Shown here: piece by piece, positions 61,204-64,000 of the stretch | How positions within the stretch are numbered: the stretch's first letter is position 1 | Layout of the letters: every line of letters starts with the position of its first letter | NCBI RefSeq assembly: GCF_008802405.1 | Contig: NZ_VZDO01000004.1 | Coordinates: 186,001-250,000 of the forward strand | Direction: 5' to 3' | From: Plantimonas leprariae | GTDB taxonomy: Bacteria > Pseudomonadota > Alphaproteobacteria > Rhizobiales > Rhizobiaceae | Length of the DNA stretch: 64,000 bases | Translations under genes and position numbers: made by a program | The notes under the pieces: model-generated | Told to the model about the DNA's origin: nothing | Database searches by the model: none | What the model saw: the letters and a program-made list of their open reading frames with translations, nothing else

Positions 61204-62193
61204 CTAGCCCCAAAGCGCCGACGAGGGCGGCGAAACCGTGGAGCCGGCATAGATCAGCCCGTCCGGCCGGTCACGCTTCATCAGGAGCGGTCCGTCGAGG
61301 TCCACGAAATCGGCGCCTTGCGCGATGAGCATCGCCGGCGCCATGGCGAGCGACGAGGACACCATGCAGCCGACCATCACGCCGAACCCTAGCTGGCGCG
61401 CTTCCCGCACCAGCACCAGCGCTTCCGTGAGGCCCCCTGTCTTGTCGAGCTTGACGTTGACGCAGTCGTAGCGGTCCGCCAGCGCCGCGAGATCGGACGT
61501 CTGGTGCAGCGATTCGTCGGCGCAGATCGGCACCGGGTGCGGGATGCCGGCCAGGACCGCGTCCGCGCCGGCGGGGAGGGGCTGCTCCACCAGCGCCGCC
61601 CGCACTTCGGCGGCGACGAGCATGTTCGCGCGGATGTCGCCCGGCGTCCAACCCTCGTTGGCGTCGAGGATCAGGCGCGCGACGGGGCTCGCCGCCCGGA
61701 CCGCGCGGATGCGCTCGGCGTCCCGGCCGTCGCCGCCGCCGACCTTCACTTTCAGGAGCGTGCGGTCCGCCACCGCGAGGGTCGCCACCGCCATCTCGTC
61801 GGGCGCGGCGAGCGAGATCGTGTAGGCCGTTTCCAGCGCCTGCAGGTCGCCGATTCCCGCCAACCCGGCGACCGCGCGGCCGGCAAGCTTGGCCTCGAGA
61901 TCCCAGAGCGCGCAGTCGACCGCGTTGCGCGCCGCGCCGGCCGGCATGAAGCGCTGGATGTCTTCGCGCGACGCGCCGGCTTCGACCGCCTCCCGTGCCG
62001 CTTCGATCTGGGCGCGGACGCTCTCGACGCTCTCGTCGTAACGCGCGTAGGGCACGCATTCGCCGCGCCCGGATCGACCCGCTTCGGAAATCTCCGCGAC
62101 CACCACCACCGCCTCGCGCTTCGAGCCGCGCGCGATGGTGAAGACCTGCGCGAGCTCGAACCCCTCCACTGTGACCGAAACACGACGCGGCAT
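61204..62193 (-). CDS. L-Ala-D/L-Glu (dipeptide) epimerase, enolase superfamily
   Basis: A 329-aa muconate-lactonising-type enolase superfamily member, closest to L-Ala-D/L-Glu epimerases such as YcjG that recycle murein peptides. The KxK catalytic lysine is in TLLKVKVGGGD, metal ligands in LILDANEGW, ALVEQPL and ICADESLH, and the second catalytic lysine in NVKLDKTGGL. ATG 62193 (MPRRVSVTVEGFEL) has AAAGGA six bases upstream; the frame to 62367 overlaps the divergent mlaE leader. It is probably transcribed with maeB. Substrate range within the family cannot be fixed from sequence. Confidence 0.9.
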   Translation of the reverse strand: MPRRVSVTVEGFELAQVFTIARGSKREAVVVVAEISEAGRSGRGECVPYARYDESVESVRAQIEAAREAVEAGASREDIQRFMPAGAARNAVDCALWDLEAKLAGRAVAGLAGIGDLQALETAYTISLAAPDEMAVATLAVADRTLLKVKVGGGDGRDAERIRAVRAASPVARLILDANEGWTPGDIRANMLVAAEVRAALVEQPLPAGADAVLAGIPHPVPICADESLHQTSDLAALADRYDCVNVKLDKTGGLTEALVLVREARQLGFGVMVGCMVSSSLAMAPAMLIAQGADFVDLDGPLLMKRDRPDGLIYAGSTVSPPSSALWG

Positions 62194-62369
62194 CGGAAAT
62201 CCTTTCCCGGCTGGGACTTTGCTGAGGGCCGCGCCATGACAGCACCATGCAAGGATGGTTAACGTCCGCACGGCTTGGAGTCCGCGCTTCGCGACGCGGC
62301 TCCGGGTTCCCCTGTTTCCGCCAGCCGAGCGGCGACGGCAAGGCCGCGAGCTTCGAAAGACGACCACGC

Positions 62370-63563
62370 ATGCTGGATCCGAAGGACGAGGAAGCGCCGG
62401 CAGGCGGCGACGGCGCGATGGGCCGTCGCGCGGCCCCGCCGTCGCTCACGGCCGAGAAGGCCGACGGCGGCGTCGTCCTGCAGCTTTCCGGCGACTGGCT
62501 GGCCCGCACGATCGGCACGGTCGAGAAGACGGTCGACGACACGCGCGAGGCCGACCTCGGCTCGAAGATCGCGGTGGATGTCGGCGATGTCGGCCGGATC
62601 GATACCGCCGGCGCGTTCTTGGTCGAAAGCCTCGTTCGGACCATCGGCGAGAAGGGCGGCTCGGTGGAGCTGCGCGGGGTCGACGAGGAGAACGCGCTGT
62701 TCAAGGCGGTGCGCGAGGCGATCGAGCGCGAACGCCCGGAGCCGCCGGGGCGCGGGCCGATGCTGTGGACGCTGCCGCTGGAGGCGATCGGCCGCGGCAT
62801 GTACGCCATCAAGGACGAGATCGTCCTCGGCCTGAACATCGTCGGCGCGTCCATCTACGGCGCGGGCCGCCGCGTCACCGGGCAGACGCAGGTGCGGCTT
62901 GCCGCCATCGTCAACCAGATGGATCGAATGGGCGTGCGCGCGGTGCCGATCATCGCGCTGATGAGCTTCCTGATCGGCGGCATCATCGCGCAGCAGGGCG
63001 CGTTCCAGCTCCGCTCCTTCGGCGCGGAAATCTTCGTGGTCGATCTCGTCGGCATCCTGCAACTGCGCGAAATCGGCGTCCTCATCACCGCAATCATGAT
63101 CGCCGGCCGCTCGGGCAGCGCCATCACCGCCGAGATCGGCTCGATGAAGATGCGCGAGGAGGTCGACGCCCTGACCGTCATCGGCCTCAACCCGATCGGC
63201 GTTCTCGTCTTCCCGCGCCTCGTCGCCCTGACCCTCGTCCTGCCGCTGCTCGCCTTCATCGCGGACATCGCCGGCATCGCCGGCGCGATGGTGACGACCT
63301 GGACCTATATCGGCATCCCGCCAGCGGCCTTCATCCAGCGCCTGCGCGAATCGATCGACGTCGCGACCATCTTCGCCGGACTGATCAAGGCGCCGTTCAT
63401 GGCGATCATCATCGGCATCGTCGCCTCCTCGGAGGGGATGAAGGTCGGCGGCAGCGCCGAAAGCCTCGGTCTCCACGTGACGGCGTCGGTGGTGAAGTCG
63501 ATCTTCCTCGTCATCGTGGTCGATGGCGTGTTCGCGATCTTCTACGCCTCCATCGGCTACTGA
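62370..63563 (+). CDS. mlaE: MlaE-type ABC transporter permease with N-terminal STAS domain
   Basis: A 397-aa permease of the Mla/Ttg2/Mkl group moving phospholipids between the membranes. Residues about 30-115 form a STAS-like domain (GGVVLQLSGDWLART; AVDVGDVGRIDTAGAFLVESL), as in MlaB fused to the permease. The permease (about 150-397) has PIIALMSFLIGGIIAQQGAFQL, LREIGVLITAIMIAGRSGSAITAEIGSM and GGSAESLGLHVTASVVKSIF. ATG 62370 is the family start. The ATP-binding gene follows 1 base after its stop. Confidence 0.94.
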   Translation: MLDPKDEEAPAGGDGAMGRRAAPPSLTAEKADGGVVLQLSGDWLARTIGTVEKTVDDTREADLGSKIAVDVGDVGRIDTAGAFLVESLVRTIGEKGGSVELRGVDEENALFKAVREAIERERPEPPGRGPMLWTLPLEAIGRGMYAIKDEIVLGLNIVGASIYGAGRRVTGQTQVRLAAIVNQMDRMGVRAVPIIALMSFLIGGIIAQQGAFQLRSFGAEIFVVDLVGILQLREIGVLITAIMIAGRSGSAITAEIGSMKMREEVDALTVIGLNPIGVLVFPRLVALTLVLPLLAFIADIAGIAGAMVTTWTYIGIPPAAFIQRLRESIDVATIFAGLIKAPFMAIIIGIVASSEGMKVGGSAESLGLHVTASVVKSIFLVIVVDGVFAIFYASIGY

Positions 63564-63564
63564 C

Positions 63565-64000
63565 ATGGCGGAAACGGAAACCAGCGAGCGCCCGACGGAC
63601 GACGACGTGATCATCCGCGTGCGCGGCGTCGACGTCAGCTTCGGGCTGAAGCAGATCCTGAAGGACTGCAACCTCGACGTGAAGCGCGGCGAGATCCTCG
63701 GCTTCGTCGGCGGCTCGGGCATGGGCAAATCGGTGCTCTTGCGCACCATCCTCGGCCTCAACCAGAAGCAGGCCGGTACGATCGAGGTGTTCGGCGTCGA
63801 TTACGAGAAGGCCAGCGACGAGGAGCGCCTCGCGGTGGAGCAGCGCTGGGGCGTGCTGTTCCAGCACGGCGCGCTGTTCTCGTCGCTGTCGGTCATGGAG
63901 AACATTCAGGTGCCGATGCGGGAATACCTCGATCTCTCGCCGAAGCTGATGGACGAGCTTGCCCGCCTGAAGATCGACCTCGTCGGCCTGCAGCCGGACG
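63565..64000 (+). CDS. mlaF: MlaF-type ABC transporter ATP-binding protein (cut by window edge)
   Basis: The first 145 codons of an ABC ATPase partner of the upstream MlaE-type permease. The Walker A loop is VGGSGMGKSVLLRTILGL (about 48-65), with the Q loop in GVLFQHGALFSSLSVMENI (about 97-115). The MlaF-like SG(S/M)GKS and LFSSLTV-type sequence supports the assignment. The signature and Walker B lie beyond base 64000. An MCE-domain protein gene is the expected next neighbour, not visible here. Confidence 0.9.
   Translation, partial: MAETETSERPTDDDVIIRVRGVDVSFGLKQILKDCNLDVKRGEILGFVGGSGMGKSVLLRTILGLNQKQAGTIEVFGVDYEKASDEERLAVEQRWGVLFQHGALFSSLSVMENIQVPMREYLDLSPKLMDELARLKIDLVGLQPD

Overview
This is a GC-rich chromosomal segment from an alphaproteobacterium, most likely a member of the Hyphomicrobiales (Rhizobiales). 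The evidence is the complete division and cell-wall (dcw) cluster running mraZ to ftsZ and on into lpxC, bamD, recN and ligA, a class A RNase P RNA, an HWE-type histidine kinase, CtrA-type TTAA-N7-TTAAC sites, an FtsZ ending in the alphaproteobacterial tail peptide, and ExoD- and DUF1045-family proteins. Family-level placement is not secure from sequence reading alone.

Bases 1-26300 are housekeeping and accessory genes in short operons. They run: a NUDIX hydrolase overlapping exoD; the K+ transporter kup; a 2H-phosphoesterase/PHP pair; a two-gene membrane and periplasmic operon behind a CtrA-type site; an alpha/beta hydrolase; a secreted RNase T2; a GNAT acetyltransferase; ettA; an HWE kinase with a single-domain response regulator; a DedA protein with a MOSC protein; and a methionine-cycle island. 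In that island an ArsR-methyltransferase fusion lies upstream of metF, and trmO is divergent across a perfect 20-bp palindrome. Next come a hidden 28-aa membrane protein, an ornithine-type decarboxylase, two exported cell-wall hydrolases, a threonine/proline-rich lipoprotein, a TerB-DnaJ protein, an AmpD-type amidase, a tandem YdcZ transporter pair and a nucleotidyltransferase.

Bases 26329-47717 hold rnpB and the dcw cluster: mraZ, rsmH, ftsL, ftsI, murE, murF, mraY, murD, ftsW, two small membrane ORFs, murG, murC, murB, ddl, ftsQ, ftsA, ftsZ, lpxC. Together these make the peptidoglycan precursor from UDP-MurNAc to lipid II, build the divisome and commit lipid A synthesis. Many junctions overlap by 4 nt (ATGA), suggesting translational coupling. 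A three-repeat MraZ box (TGGGN with 5-nt spacers, on the minus strand) lies about 200 bp upstream of mraZ, and a consensus CtrA site precedes ddl-ftsQAZ. A strong hairpin terminator follows ftsZ.

Bases 47945-64000 hold bamD (outer-membrane assembly), recN and ligA (DNA repair and ligation), a DnaQ-type exonuclease fused to a SWIM zinc motif, class II DAHP synthase, an unrecognised small membrane protein, a second DedA protein, a 160-bp MITE-like inverted-repeat element, gltX, malic enzyme maeB, a dipeptide epimerase (muropeptide recycling), and the start of an MlaE/MlaF-type lipid ABC transporter cut by the window edge. I saw no tRNA, rRNA, CRISPR array, prophage or complete insertion sequence. 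The least explained items are the two small ORFs inside the dcw cluster, the CtrA-box operon at 5293-7533, the MITE-like element and the exonuclease-SWIM fusion.
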